Part shown: piece after piece, positions 23,930 to 34,438 of the stretch | Position numbering within the stretch: the stretch's first letter is position 1 | Layout of the letters: each line of letters begins with the position of its first letter | DNA from: Symbiodinium natans | Taxonomy: Eukaryota; Sar; Dinophyceae; Suessiales; Symbiodiniaceae | Reading direction: 5' to 3' | DNA: 64,000 nucleotides | Assembly (NCBI GenBank): GCA_905221605.1 | Contig: CAJNDS010000017.1 | Span: 144,001-208,000 of the forward strand | Position numbers and translations under genes: made by a program | Notes under the pieces: generated by a model | What the model was told of the DNA's origin: nothing | The model's database searches: none | Seen by the model: only the letters and a program-made list of their open reading frames with translations

Positions 23930-25090
23930 TTGAAAGGAGACGAGACTGTTTTGATTTCTTGAATGTGGAGTGGGAGGAAGGGAAGAGAGAAGGGATTTAT
24001 TGAAAATTCCATCACCCTCAAATCTTCTTTTGTTTTTTTGTATTCCATCTTTCGAAAAATCAGAGGAGAAGAGAGAAGGGAATTTATTCTAAATTCCACC
24101 CCCCTCGAATCTTCTTTTGGTGCGAAACTTTATTGTTGTTTCTAAAAGTAAAGAGCGGGGGGGTTGGGGGGGGCCCGGGGCGCAGCCCCCCCCATTTTGC
24201 CTGTTGTGGAGTGGGAGGAAGGGGAGAAGAGAGAAGGTTTAATCTAAGTTCCACCCCCTCAAATCTTGTTTTGTTTTTGTGTTTCATTGTTCGAAAATCA
24301 GAGGAGTAGAGACGAGACTGTTTTTGTTTCTAGAAGTAAAGAGCGGGGGGGTTGGGGGGGGGGCGCGGCGCAGCCCTCCGCATTTACTTCTTGTAAAGTG
24401 GGAGGAAGGGGAGAAGAGAGAAGGTATTAGATTTTAAATTATATAGAGACGAGGCAGTTGGAGGAAGGGAGAAGAGAGAATGTGGAGTGGGAGGAAGGGA
24501 GAAGAGAGAAGGGAATGTATTCAAAATTCCACCCCCCTCGAATCTTTTTTGTTTTTTGTATTTCATCTTTCGAAAAATCAGAGGAGAAGAGAGAAGGGAA
24601 TTCTAAATTCCACCCCCCTCGAATCTTCTTTTGTTTTTTGTGTTTCTTTATTCGAAAAATCAGTGGAGTAGTGACGAGACGGTTTTTGTTTATAGAAGTA
24701 GACTTTATTTTAAATCACAGACGAGGGAGTGGGAGGAAGGGAGAAGCGAGAATGCGGAGTGGGAGGAAGGCAGAAGAGAGAAGGGAATGTATTCTACATT
24801 CCACCCCCCTCGAATCTTTTGTTTTTTGTATTTCATTATTCGAGAAATCAGAGGAGGAGAGAGAAGGGAATTTATTCTAAATTCCACCCCCCCTCGAACC
24901 TTCTTTTGTTTTTCGTATTTCATTCTTCGAAAACTCAGAGGAGAAGGGTGAAGGGAGTTTTTTTCTAAATTCTACCCCCCTCGAATCTTCTTTTGTTTTT
25001 TGTGTTTCATTATTCGAAGATCAGAGGAGTAGAGACGAGAGTGTTTTTGTTTCTAGAAGTAGAGAGCAGGGGGGTTGGGGGGGGCGCAGC
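23930..25090. repeat. Satellite of diverged units of about 80-200 bp
   Basis: About eight units contain GGAGTGGGAGGAAGG, then GAGAAGAGAGAAGG, then AAATTCCACCCCCCTCGAATC, then TTTTGTTTTTTGTRTTTCAT, then TTCGAAAAATCAGAGGAG. Two or three units end in a GGGGGGTTGGGGGGGGC/GCGCAGCCCCCC palindrome. All frames across it are repeat artefacts. A single dispersed copy sits at 50,335-50,420. Confidence 0.9.
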
Positions 25091-25239
25091 CCCCCCCAAT
25101 TGCACGTAGGTCAGGAAGCTCACCATCCTGGCCAGAGGAGGATCGAGAGTGGTCTACACCTTGGACGAGGAGCCAAAGTGGGTGTTGAAAGTGGGCGAAG
25201 TGTAGGGTTTTAAAGTCGACCGTCTGGTCACGTCGGGTT

Positions 25240-25320
25240 TTAAAGTCGCTTAGGGTTAAGGGTTTAGGGTTCAGGGCTCAGGGTTTAGGGTTCAGGGTTT
25301 AGGGGTCACGTCGACCGTTT
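25240..25320. repeat. Degenerate interstitial telomere-like TTTAGGG tract
   Basis: Runs of GGGTTTAGGGTTCAGGG-type words. TTTAGGG is the Arabidopsis-type telomere repeat also used by several dinoflagellates. The tract is short, imperfect and internal, and is bracketed by copies of GTCGACCGTCTGGTC. Confidence 0.6.
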
Positions 25321-25399
25321 GGTCGCTTGCGGTTTTGAAGTCGACCGTCTGGTCGCTTTGAAGGGCATCGGGCGCAGCGGTTTAAGGGTTTGGGGGGTT

Positions 25400-25700
25400 G
25401 CTAAAGAAACTGGAACACTTCATCTCCAAAGTTAACGCCGAGTCTTGGGGTTCTCCATAGGGCCATGAGGTAGAGACGCGCCATGGGGCCTGCATGGGGT
25501 TGTGGGACCATGGGGCCGTAGGGGCATAGGGCCATGGGGGGAGCCGAAGCAGGCGGGGCAAGCGCTAAGGGCATGGGGCCGTGGAACCATGGGGCCGTGG
25601 GGCCGGCATGGCCATGGCGGAGCCCGACCATGACAAGGAAGCGGGCGGAGGGAGCGTAGGGGCAGGGGCCATAAGCCAACGAGGCCATGGATTCATAGGT
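25400..25700. repeat. GGGGCCATGG-rich low-complexity repeat
   Basis: Irregular repeats of CATGGGGCCGTGG/GGGCCATGGGG. No gene is evident. Confidence 0.6.
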
Positions 25701-25730
25701 GGGAGAGGGAACCTGGGTTGAACCTGGGTT

Positions 25731-25977
25731 GAACCCAGGTTGTGGCTCAAGGCTCTCGGCTCGAGTGAGAAGGCAAGTGGTAGGCAGTTTTCAGGTAGGG
25801 TAGCTGCCTAGATGCCATGGAGCCCACCCTCTAAGAGGGATAGCCTGGCTATCATAACCTCAGAGGTGAGCCGAGAGGGAAGGTGCATCCTTCGACTGGA
25901 GCGAACTACCAGGGCAGGGCACTTCCGCGATGCCCAGTCCCTGGAGCAGAGTTTCAGCGAGCGTGCCAAACAGGGAT
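25731..25977 (+). repeat. Duplicated LINE 5' leader, copy 1
   Basis: This 247-bp block matches 27,468-27,724 almost base for base. The second copy has a 10-bp tandem duplication of GTGGCTCAAG and a few substitutions. Copy 2 runs directly into the LINE, so this is probably the 5' end of another LINE copy or of a tandem leader. Confidence 0.8.
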
Positions 25978-27467
25978 GCCTTCCATGGGCCTCGTGGCCA
26001 AGTGGCACCGAGGCAGCAGAGAGGTGCAGACCCTCTGACCCGAACAGATAGGGGCAAGGGCCGGCGGGCAGGGATCAGCCCAGTATGCTCGGGGGGGACC
26101 GCAAGGCACGGTTAGTAAGAGAGTGAAAGCCGGAGCTGCGGCGAAGCAACTGGTCTGTACAGCCTGTTGCCACCGCTTGCAATCCCTGGAGAGCTGGAGT
26201 TAGGAAGCTGGAAGTTTGGGAGTCTGCAGTGGCGATTAGGGAACGTGATGCAGTGGCCAGCAGGCCGAAAGCACATGCCCCCTTCTGGATGCCTGCTACA
26301 TTGTCTGTGGCTTGTAACGGGCTATCGCCTACACTGGCTGCTAACCAGTTCAACATTGGCTTGAAGTGTGAGATAGATCTGGCGGGCTCTTTCGTGACTC
26401 ACACAGCCAGAGGTTTTATCCTCTTTGAGATGAGTGGTATAAGGCCCTCCTGACCTTTGTCATGCTGGGGTATGCCCAGGCCTACCAAGCTTAGTGTCAG
26501 GAGCTTTAGTTTGTCCACCTTGGCCTTGCCTAGGACTCATCTACAGTAAATCCACACTGGCGGCAGTGCTTGAGAGTGTAGCTACCAGAGGCAAGATTCC
26601 GCCTTAGGCGCTGCCTGAGGTTTATGTTTATGGGTTTGGCTTCTGCCTGGCGTGTTTCCCCGCGCCAGTGCACTTCGTGCATGGGGGAATTGAGGGGAAA
26701 GCGTGGTCCCCGCGCCTTGTTGAGGGGAGGCGTCGACCCTGCGCCAAATATACCAAGTTGAGGGGTGCAGTGTCCCCAAGCCTGTCGACATAAGCCTTGT
26801 CCAGGTGGTCCCATCCACCCTTGCACAGGGTAGTTTTCAGGAGGTGCTTTCTGGAACCCTCCACACAGTGTCCTGGAGTGCCAGACGCCAGGAGTGTGGA
26901 GGTGGCATCCTCGGGCTGTGAAGTGGCGGGCTTCACTGCCCAGGGCCCACAGGGCTGCAGGCTGAGCAGTCACGGCAGTTCTTTCCTCTCAGCTGAAGCA
27001 GGCGGACAACCCTGTAGCTGGGCCAAACCAATTTGTACAGGTAATTGGTGCCTGTGGCCGAGGGGTCGCAGGTTCTGAGTGCAGAATGTATATGCCTTGC
27101 TGTGCACCAGGAGGGATGCCCTCTTACTGACAGGAAAGGGAGAAGGGTAGTTTGCAAGCGGACATGAGGCAATCCGCACCCACAGATAGGGGCTACCCTC
27201 TCACTCAGTACTGGGAAGAGGAGCGATTGGTGGGGCTCGGTGGAGCTTAGCAGCAGCGAGAGGTGCCACCCTCTAGTGAGAGGCTGAGGCAATGACCTCA
27301 TAGGCTTGAGGTCCCATCCTCAGTAGTGGCACTAGTAGCAGAAGGCTTTACCTGTACAGTTAGCCTCTGCTGCTCAAGATAGTGTAGTGGTACTTAGCAG
27401 TACGGACTCCGGTCCCAAACACCAAGACGGTGGACTCGCAAACCAAGCTCAACTCGGAAAAAAAATT
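25978..27467. other. Region between duplicated leaders; no confident gene
   Basis: Contains several loosely similar blocks with AGAGGTG, then ACCCTCT or CCTCAG (for example near 26,020, 26,400 and 27,255-27,330) that resemble parts of the leader. It may be the 5' non-coding body of a LINE relative. No protein domain is seen. Confidence 0.4.
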
Positions 27468-27820
27468 GAACCCAGGTTGTGGCTCAAGGTGGCTCAAGGC
27501 TCTCGGCTCGAGTGAGAAGGCAAGTGGTAGGCAGTTTTCAGGTAGGGTAGCTGCCTAGATGCCATGGAGCCCACCCTCTAAGAGGGATAGCCTGGCTATC
27601 ATAACCTCAGAGGTGAGCCGAGAGGGAAGGTGCATCCTTCGACTGGAGCGAACTACCAGGGCAGGGCACTTCCGCGATGCCCAGTCCTTGGAGCAGAATT
27701 TCAGCGAGCGTGCCAAACAGGGATCGTGCATTCCTTCGGAGTCTCTTCTGTTGCGCAAGTGAAAGAGGTAAGAACGTGTGGACAGAGGCCGTATGACAGG
27801 TTCCTCTTCTCCTTCGCTCT
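27468..27820 (+). promoter_or_regulatory. LINE 5' leader (second copy)
   Basis: The 257-bp repeat copy abuts the endonuclease frame of the LINE and probably includes its 5' untranslated or promoter region. Its first bases contain TTGTGGCTCAAG followed by a repeated GTGGCTCAAG. This matches the last 8 bases of the dinoflagellate spliced leader (GGCTCAAG). That similarity is weak and only suggestive. Confidence 0.4.
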
Positions 27821-29356
27821 TTGACACACTGTATCCCCAAACCATATGCGCCAGCAAAGGCTGATCGCGGTCCCAAGCCCGCGTCCCGAACGAGAACACG
27901 ATCCAGGCTGCTCCTGTCACTACTCTTTCTTTGGCAAGTACAAGCAAGCCGTGCTGCATCATTCAGTTCGGGTGAGCCGAGGGTTGGATCAGAGGCCACT
28001 GATCCTGGAGCCAGTACCTCACTTCATCCTCGCCATATGCCGGCGAACCCAGGCCACTATGTCCCTACACTAACTGGCTGCAGAAAACGATCTTTTAAGA
28101 GAGCAGTCCTTCGTGCCAGACACTTTGGAATTACTCGCTACCGAGGCAGACTTTGCTCCGTCCATGACCTTCTTGGCCGAGGCGAACAGTCTCATCCAGA
28201 CACCACGTCTCCACATCGATCCACTCCACGTTCCCCACCACCAGGTCTCAGATGCAGCATCATGACCTGGAACGCGGGAGGCTTAACGGTCACAGTATGG
28301 AATGAATTCCTCACCTGGCTGTTAAAGACTCCGCATGGGCATGACATCGTATGTATCCAGGAGACGTACTGGCGGGATGATTTTGAGTGGGACGATGATC
28401 ACTGGTCATACATCCATCATGGAAGCCATAAGCCTAAGGAGGCAGGTCTACTCATGTGCATTTCCAAGAAACTGGCTCAACCACACATGATCAAGCACAC
28501 CCCTGTCCTTGTCGGCAGGCTGCAACATGTACGCATCTTCTTCCCCAAAGGCCATCAGCCATTAGACGTGCTCCATGTGTACCAACACGCATGGTATCAT
28601 CAAAAGAACGATGATCAACAGGACTGGTGGAGAGGCGCAACAGAGCGCCGACATCGGTTTCTTCAGAGGCTCCAGGCCACCGTTCGCAGCTTCCCTATTC
28701 GCAACCCGCTCTGTCTTATAGGTGACTTCAACACCTCGCTGCCACACATGACAGGGCTCACAGGCATGGGTCGACCCACAAAATCCGGTCCCCAATCCGA
28801 CACTGCCGATCTGTGTGCGTTCTTAGAAGTCCATCGTCTAGTAGCTTGCAACACCTTTGGCAAGGCTGCCGCTACCTTTGTCAATGAATCCACAGGTGCC
28901 GCAACACAGATTGACTTCATCATGCTCAGGCAGTTCCACAGTGATAGGGAGAGCAAAAAGGCCAAGCCGTTCAATTGGCCGGTTGCTGCCTCTCGCAAAG
29001 GTGCTCAACATATCCCTGTGCAGGCCAGCTTCTCACTTGAATGGAAGCCATGGGGCCTGTCTTCTGCCCTGGAAATCCAGAACAACATCCAACCCAGGCA
29101 AGTTTCCGACGCCCTCAAGCAGGATCCAAATCTGGAGGCCGACTTCGTCTGCAATCTAAAAGTCCGGCTTCCGTCTCAGCCTGCTGCTGCCCAGCTCGAT
29201 CTTGCGCTCAAACAGGCTTGGCATGACACCAGTGTCCGACGTCCCTTATCCCCACCTGACATCAAAGACAGACCCCATGAACAGGTTCTTTCCCTCTGGC
29301 AGGCACGTGCGGCGTTGCTCCAGGCACCGGTCTCGGACTCCCAACTTCATAACTGA
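27821..29356 (+). CDS. LINE apurinic-type endonuclease (exonuclease-endonuclease-phosphatase domain)
   Basis: This 511-codon frame nicks target DNA to prime reverse transcription in the family. The EEP domain starts near residue 145. MTWNAGGL holds the first Asn (151), CIQETYW the catalytic Glu (181), VYQHAW the Tyr region, LIGDFNTSL the Asp302/Asn304 pair, ATQIDFIML Asp365, and AQHIPVQASF the terminal His397. All the usual catalytic positions are present. The first 140 residues are basic and Ser/Pro-rich with no known domain. The first codons are uncertain: the frame may start at an ATG at 27,821 or, if disrupted, further upstream. The frame stops at 29,356, but the homologous protein continues in another frame (FITDFHQW), so the stop reflects a frameshift at about 29,340. 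Confidence 0.9.
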   Translation: MTHCIPKPYAPAKADRGPKPASRTRTRSRLLLSLLFLWQVQASRAASFSSGEPRVGSEATDPGASTSLHPRHMPANPGHYVPTLTGCRKRSFKRAVLRARHFGITRYRGRLCSVHDLLGRGEQSHPDTTSPHRSTPRSPPPGLRCSIMTWNAGGLTVTVWNEFLTWLLKTPHGHDIVCIQETYWRDDFEWDDDHWSYIHHGSHKPKEAGLLMCISKKLAQPHMIKHTPVLVGRLQHVRIFFPKGHQPLDVLHVYQHAWYHQKNDDQQDWWRGATERRHRFLQRLQATVRSFPIRNPLCLIGDFNTSLPHMTGLTGMGRPTKSGPQSDTADLCAFLEVHRLVACNTFGKAAATFVNESTGAATQIDFIMLRQFHSDRESKKAKPFNWPVAASRKGAQHIPVQASFSLEWKPWGLSSALEIQNNIQPRQVSDALKQDPNLEADFVCNLKVRLPSQPAAAQLDLALKQAWHDTSVRRPLSPPDIKDRPHEQVLSLWQARAALLQAPVSDSQLHN

Positions 29357-30366
29357 TTTTCACCAGTGGAGACTCCTTGCACCGGCCATTCGAGCTGAGC
29401 GCCTGTTAAAACAGGCGGCAAGACAGCTCAAGGTGCTTGCCCCCAAGCAACAGCGCAAACGAATTCAAATTCGGACTTCCCAAGGCCAGGTGCAACGCCC
29501 TGCTGCTGAACGCGACACCCTTGTCGCGTACTATAAAGAACTTCTTTATCAGGCACCCTCAGCGGAACCTGCACTGGATGCTTGTCCAGTTATATACACT
29601 GCTGATCACTGCTTGCATCCCTGCAAGCCCTGCCACGACCCAAATCAGTCCAGGTGCAGCCCCGGGCATACTCTGGACCCTTGGAGCCAGCGCTATTGTG
29701 GAGGAGGCGACCTGCATTCTAATACAGGCAAGTATGCTGGCTTTCATGGTCAAGCCTTTCCTTGACTCCTACCTACGGGGTGTTCCGCAATATGCGTATG
29801 TAAGTGGCAGATCTGCGCCTGAGGCACTTGGCAGAGTGTTCTCACACTTGCATTCCGTTCGTCTAGCACCCAAAAAGGAGCGCATGGTCCAACGTCGGCA
29901 GCAAGGACTTACTCGCACAGAATGCTTGGGAGGGCTTACCTTCTCTCTGGATGTTGCAAAAGCCTTTGACACCATTCGCTAATCTCCGAGTTGGCATTAA
30001 TCACTTTGGGCACTATGGCTCTTGCCGCACAAGCCGCGGCATCCGACAAGAATGTAATCTCGCACCTTCATTATGGTGTCTCGCCACGGCCTTTGTCTAG
30101 CAATTGCCACAGCAATTGCTTAAAACACTGGGGTCCAAAGCGGCTGAGATTCTTACGCTTTTCGCCGATGATGTGATTGCCCAATGAAAATCAATGATCT
30201 GGCCGAGCAGACAATGAGCCAGCTCACGATCTTGATCGCCACATTGAAGCACTTCGGCATGGATGTCAGCGCACAGAAGAGTGTCATTTTATACTTCTTA
30301 CTGGGCGCAAGGCCGAAAAGTTCTTGTGCAATGCTTGCTTCAAGCGTGCTGACAAGTGGCACATGC
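29202..30366 (+). pseudogene. LINE reverse transcriptase, N-terminal half, frameshifted
   Basis: Reverse-transcriptase sequence spread over three frames. 29,202-29,640 has the linker with AIRAERLLKQAARQLK. 29,640-29,982 has RGVPQYAYVSGRS and the motif A block FSLDVAKAFDTIR, ending at a stop. 30,031-30,182 has RGIRQECNLAP, an in-frame TAG, then the active-site box LFADDVIAQ. 30,190-30,366 has KSVILY, TGRKAEKF and a CNACFKRADKWHM finger-like stretch. At least three frameshifts or stops make this copy inactive. It runs directly to the insertion point of the next element. Confidence 0.85.
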
Positions 30367-30612
30367 ACTGGTGGGCCCGTCCGATAGAGCTGTTTGGAGG
30401 GGTAGCGTGTCGGGTGGGAGCTAGGGGGGGGAACATCGGATGGGTTCACTGAGCGCCACGCTGAGTTTTGAAAGGGGGAAAAATGGTTTTCTCCATTTTG
30501 TCACTTGGCATGAATCTGTCTCTTTTCATGCGCTTCATGTTGACTGCTCCATGAGATTTCAGTTTTCAGCTTTGCTTTGTTGTGTTGAGTCGACGGCCCA
30601 AATTTTTAGTTA
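30367..30612 (+). repeat. Terminal repeat A1 of the tyrosine-recombinase element
   Basis: Matches A2 (38,834-39,082) from ACT..TGGGCCCG to AATTTTTAGTTA. It has roughly 10 substitutions and several small indels, including a missing 8-10 nt near TTTTGTCA and an extra GCTTT. Confidence 0.9.
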
Positions 30613-30662
30613 GCAGGTTCGTTTTTCCTCTACGGAGAGGACTTAGGACAGTTAGCACAGCA

Positions 30663-32618
30663 ATGGAATGGTCTGCTTTGCAGGGCCAGGAATTTCAAAA
30701 GCTAAAAGGAGTTTTCGCTACTCCACAGCAGTTGGAGGCAGCTTTTGACACAGACGCAGAAGCAGCAGAGCTGGTCGAAGTTTTCTTGCCAGGCATAAGT
30801 ACAGAAGGACGACAAGAGCGCGCTTAACTTCTTGTAGACTGGGCCGGGAGACAGGGACAGCTTGTTAAACGAGAGAGTGGTTTCAGGGACTTTGGGAGAC
30901 CTTACCGGCGTAGTGTACACTCTGATGTCAGCAAGGAATTTGATGAGTTGGCTAGACAGAATCCACTGTCTCTTTTGCCTGGTTTGGAGCGCAGACGCAG
31001 AGCAGCAAGGACAAATCTGGATTCCGCGAAGAGAGCGCAACAGGAGAGTGATGAGCGTGAGAAATACACATTGCTGCTGGCAGATGTGATACGGCAAGCC
31101 AAGTTGCCAGTGGTGGCGCAGTTGGATGCTGTCAACGATGACGGGAGGTCCTGGAAGCGCATCTTTGGGACGAGACGTAGCAAAACGCTGCGTAATCGGT
31201 TTCGTTCTTGGAGGGCCTTTTCACGTTGGCTGGAGACATCATATCATAAGGTTTGGCCATCAAGCATTGTTCCGTTGCTGGAGTATGCAGATGAGAAATA
31301 CAATGACGACTGTGGGAAAACAGTTTTACCCAGCTTTCAAGCAGCATTGTCTGTGTTGGAACAGGCCGGGAGGGTACCGGAAGCCGAGATGCTCTCGCGA
31401 GACCCTACCTGGTTGGCGCAGCTAGCATCCTACACTGCAGATCTGGAGGCAGCGCAGCCCGAGCGTAAGCAGGCCCCGCTGTTTACTGTGGCCATCGTTG
31501 TCGCACTAGAACTGTATGTCTGCCTTGAGAGCGAACCTGAATATGCACGTGCCCTGGGCTGGGTCGTATTGTTAATGGTGTATGCCTCACTGCGGGCCGA
31601 TGATGTTCAAGCCATTCGGCCGGAGACGATGGAGATCACTGGTTCTGGCTTCAAGGCAAAGCTGGGACGCACAAAGACGACTGGTCCGGATAGACGATGC
31701 AAAGAAGTATACATCTTCGTGAAGCGTGATGTTGGACTTTCAGGACAGGATTGGTTAGTGACTGGTTTTGAGCTGTGGGAAAAGTACAAGCAACCACGTG
31801 ATTTTCTGGTCTTGGAAGCAAATGGAGATTGGACGGCGCCGACCAACAAGGGTGTTGACAGTTCTGGTGTGGCCCTTTACATGAAGTCAGTCCTTAGCAG
31901 ATTGGGAACACCCAAGCGGATCAGTGGGAGTTACAGGCTCAACGAGCATCGAAGTCTGCTTCCTGATGGAGCCTACAGGATGTACACTGGACACTCACCT
32001 AGAAACTTTCTGGCTTCCGTGGCGGCAGCTATAGGTGTTCGAAAGGAAGACATCGATTACCTTGGGCGTTGGCTCATAAGCAGGCTCTCTGGCGCTGGCG
32101 ATTACATTCGAACATCAAGGGAAGTGGTACACCGTGTGCAAGAGACTGTGTGTCGAGCTTTGCTAGAGGGTGTTGGCGGGCAATACCACGAGGACGAGGC
32201 CCTGTCGATGCTCAAGAGCTATGTGGACGGCTTGGGCACGTCTGGCAGCTTGGCTCGCAGGCAGCACGACATCTTGCGACGCGGCGATGGCCAGCGTCAC
32301 TTGGGGTTGAAGTGGCCCGCCTTTTCACCTGCATTGGAGGATCCGGACAGTTCAGCAGAAGATCTGGAGGAAGCTCCGGTGTTTTCGGCGTCCAAGTATT
32401 TTATCACTACCAGCTCCAAAACGGGGCTACGTCGGCTGCACCTCAATGGTCCTTGCCATGTCAAACATTACCACTGCTCCTCGGTGGTTTTTGTGGACCA
32501 GGTCAACCTGGAGGACATCGATAGCGTTTGCCGGGACTGCAAGCATCGGCTGCGGCGCGAAGCTGGACAGGAGGCTGTCGAGGACTCTTCAAGCCAGTCG
32601 AGTGAGTCTAGCAGCTGA
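30663..32618 (+). CDS. Tyrosine recombinase of the retroelement (one in-frame stop)
   Basis: Integrates the circular DNA form by site-specific recombination. From the ATG at 30,663 the frame is open to 32,618 (651 codons) except for TAA at 30,825-30,827 (codon 55). Protein-like sequence continues in the same frame on both sides of it, so the stop is either a mutation or read through. Catalytic residues are recognisable: Arg311 in YASLRADDVQ, His444 and Arg447 in TGHSPRNF, Arg469/Trp470 in YLGRWL, and Tyr481 in GAGDYIRTS (numbering includes the stop). The C-terminal 70 residues hold four cysteines in PCHVKHYHC and CRDCKHRL, a possible zinc-binding tail. The gene lies first in the element, before Gag, whereas DIRS1-type and Ngaro-type elements usually place it after RT. 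Confidence 0.9.
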
Positions 32619-32793
32619 CCGGCCGTCTTAGGTAGGTTTGTTGGGTTCAGTGGGAGCTTGATACTTTCTCTCTTGATAGGGTGTCTTTTCAGGATTTCAA
32701 GACCCTTGTGTACAGTGCAACCTCAGAGCTTCCATGCAAATCAGTCGAGGCGCGTTGCACGTGTTTCCACACTCAGATGGAGGTACCGTTTCT

Positions 32794-32847
32794 ATGATGC
32801 GCGCGCGCGCGCGCGCGCGCGCGCGCGCGCGCGCGCGCGCGCATCAT
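32794..32847. repeat. (GC)22 tract inside a perfect palindrome
   Basis: Alternating GC of 44 bp (32,799-32,842) is flanked by ATGAT and ATCAT, so the whole block is a perfect inverted repeat. It lies in the spacer between the recombinase and Gag genes. Such tracts readily form Z-DNA or cruciforms. Confidence 0.95.
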
Positions 32848-33189
32848 GAAATTTGCAGTCATGAGGCATCGCAAGTTGCATGGTCGATTGCTCCAGGCTC
32901 AGATTGGTTGCTTGCTGTACATGTCTAGCTAATAGTGGATGCATGGCTTGGAGTCTTGTTTTTCATACAAAGAGCCTTGCTTTGCAGTTTTGAGCTAGAA
33001 ACTTCAGATCTTGTGCTTGGTTAGTTGTGAAAGAGATACACATCAGAGCCATTGAATGCCCGCGGCGCCAATTAGTGCCTTCACTTCAGCTATCTCAGGG
33101 CCCTACTCAGTCAGAAGGGCGCAAGGCCCGTGTCAGAGGCGCGCAAAGCGCTTTTCAGATTCAGTCAGTGACCTGTCAGAGCATCCACG

Positions 33190-34438
33190 ATGGCTGCCGC
33201 TCCTACACAGGCGGAAATGCTGGCGCTGGTAGCAACAGCTGACTCAGATCTTCAGTATGTACTTCAGGAAGCAGCAGCCCCCCTCCGGGTGCAGTATCAG
33301 GTGGTTCAGGTGCATACCACCCGCAGGCGTTTCCAGGCGATTGCTGATACGAGGGCGGAAGCTCGCACTGCTGCTCGTGACTTCAACCTTGACCACAATT
33401 CCGCTGAAGGCCGTGCTCAGATCGCATCGGTGGTTGCTGCTTGGGAGTTGGCCAAGGAGTTTTCGGCTAAGGAGGTTGAGCTGAAGGCGGAAGCAAAGGT
33501 CATGGGCCATAAGAAGGTTCTCCAAGTTCAGGAGCGACAGGCTATGCTTCGTGCAGTCACCACCGTGTATGGCAAGCTGAATGAGGCGGAGACGCCCAGT
33601 GCAGAGTATCTAGCATCCAAGGCCGAGGAGTGCGAGGAAAACGAGCCGACTGCTTCCTCGCTAGATCAGATCAGCTCCAAGAAAGACAAACAGGTGGAGT
33701 CGCTGCAGTCCACTGTGGATTCCAGCGGTCATCTTCGTGTCACCAAGACGATACAGAAGCTGGAGATGCCACACAATTCTGAGGCCTACCGTAGGGTCAT
33801 GAAGGTCGAAGCTTACGCTTGGCTCTGTATGTCAGCCCGCTTCAAGGCCAAATCATGGCTACAGGGGCTGAAGCTCGAAACTTTCACCAAGTTCGTCGAG
33901 TACATCATGGGCGACAAGGTCTCTGGCTTGCGGTTACCGTCGCACCAGGGAAAGGATGCCCTCCCAGGGAGGCCCCCTTGGAGTGTCGTTCTGGCGTATG
34001 AGCAGAAGCTACGCACGGAGGCAATGAAATTAGTGGTGGACGATGCCATTACCCTTGCTGAGGCTCTCGAGCAGGTGGTGGCGGATCCATCTTTGAAAGA
34101 GACCTGGTTCACCACGCCTTTGGCCCTACACGTCGCAGAGCAGCCCCGCAAGTACCGCAAGGGTGATGGAAAGGCACCGCCTCCTCCTTTAGTGCCCAAA
34201 GGCCCTGGTAAAGGCGGCAAAGACACCTAAAGGCGGCGCCAAGAATCAGTCCAAGCTGGGTGGTCTAGAGCTTGTTTCCACTACACCCGATGGCAAGCAG
34301 ATCTGTTACGCCTTCAACGCTCAAGGATGCAAGAATAAGTCCTGCGCACGAGTTCACGTGTGCCGTGTGGCCGGCTGCTTCGGAGATCATGCAGCGCATC
34401 AGCATGACGCCGTGATGCAGTCGCAAAGAGGGGGTTGA
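33190..34438 (+). CDS. Gag-like protein with frameshifted CCCH-type zinc motif
   Basis: The first frame (33,190-34,230, 346 codons) is rich in Ala, Glu and Lys with helical segments and ends in a basic, proline-rich tail (KAPPPPLVPKGPGKGGKDT). This position and composition suit a retroelement nucleocapsid precursor, though no Pfam-like Gag signature is obvious. After a +1 shift near 34,224 the frame continues as PKGGAKNQSK into ICYAFNAQGCKNKSCARVH and CRVAGCFGDHAAHQH, a Cys/His cluster like a CCCH zinc knuckle. It ends at TGA 34,436-34,438. The downstream polyprotein begins in this same frame right after that TGA. The shift may be a lesion or a programmed frameshift. The start ATG at 33,190 follows a 570-bp spacer. 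Confidence 0.7.

Larger units (their letters stand above)
27477..30366 (+). mobile_element. LINE retrotransposon, 5' half
   Basis: Non-LTR retrotransposon with an APE-type endonuclease followed by a reverse transcriptase. It is broken at 30,366 by the tyrosine-recombinase element and continues at 39,466. The 5' boundary is approximate, set by the leader repeat. Confidence 0.9.

Noticed and set aside
23963..24968. Overlapping frames of 60-140 codons on both strands
   Set aside because: They are readings of the satellite at 23.9-25.1 kb.
30582..30662. Upstream extension of the recombinase frame to 30,582
   Set aside because: It begins inside terminal repeat A1 and has no ATG; the ATG at 30,663 is a better start.
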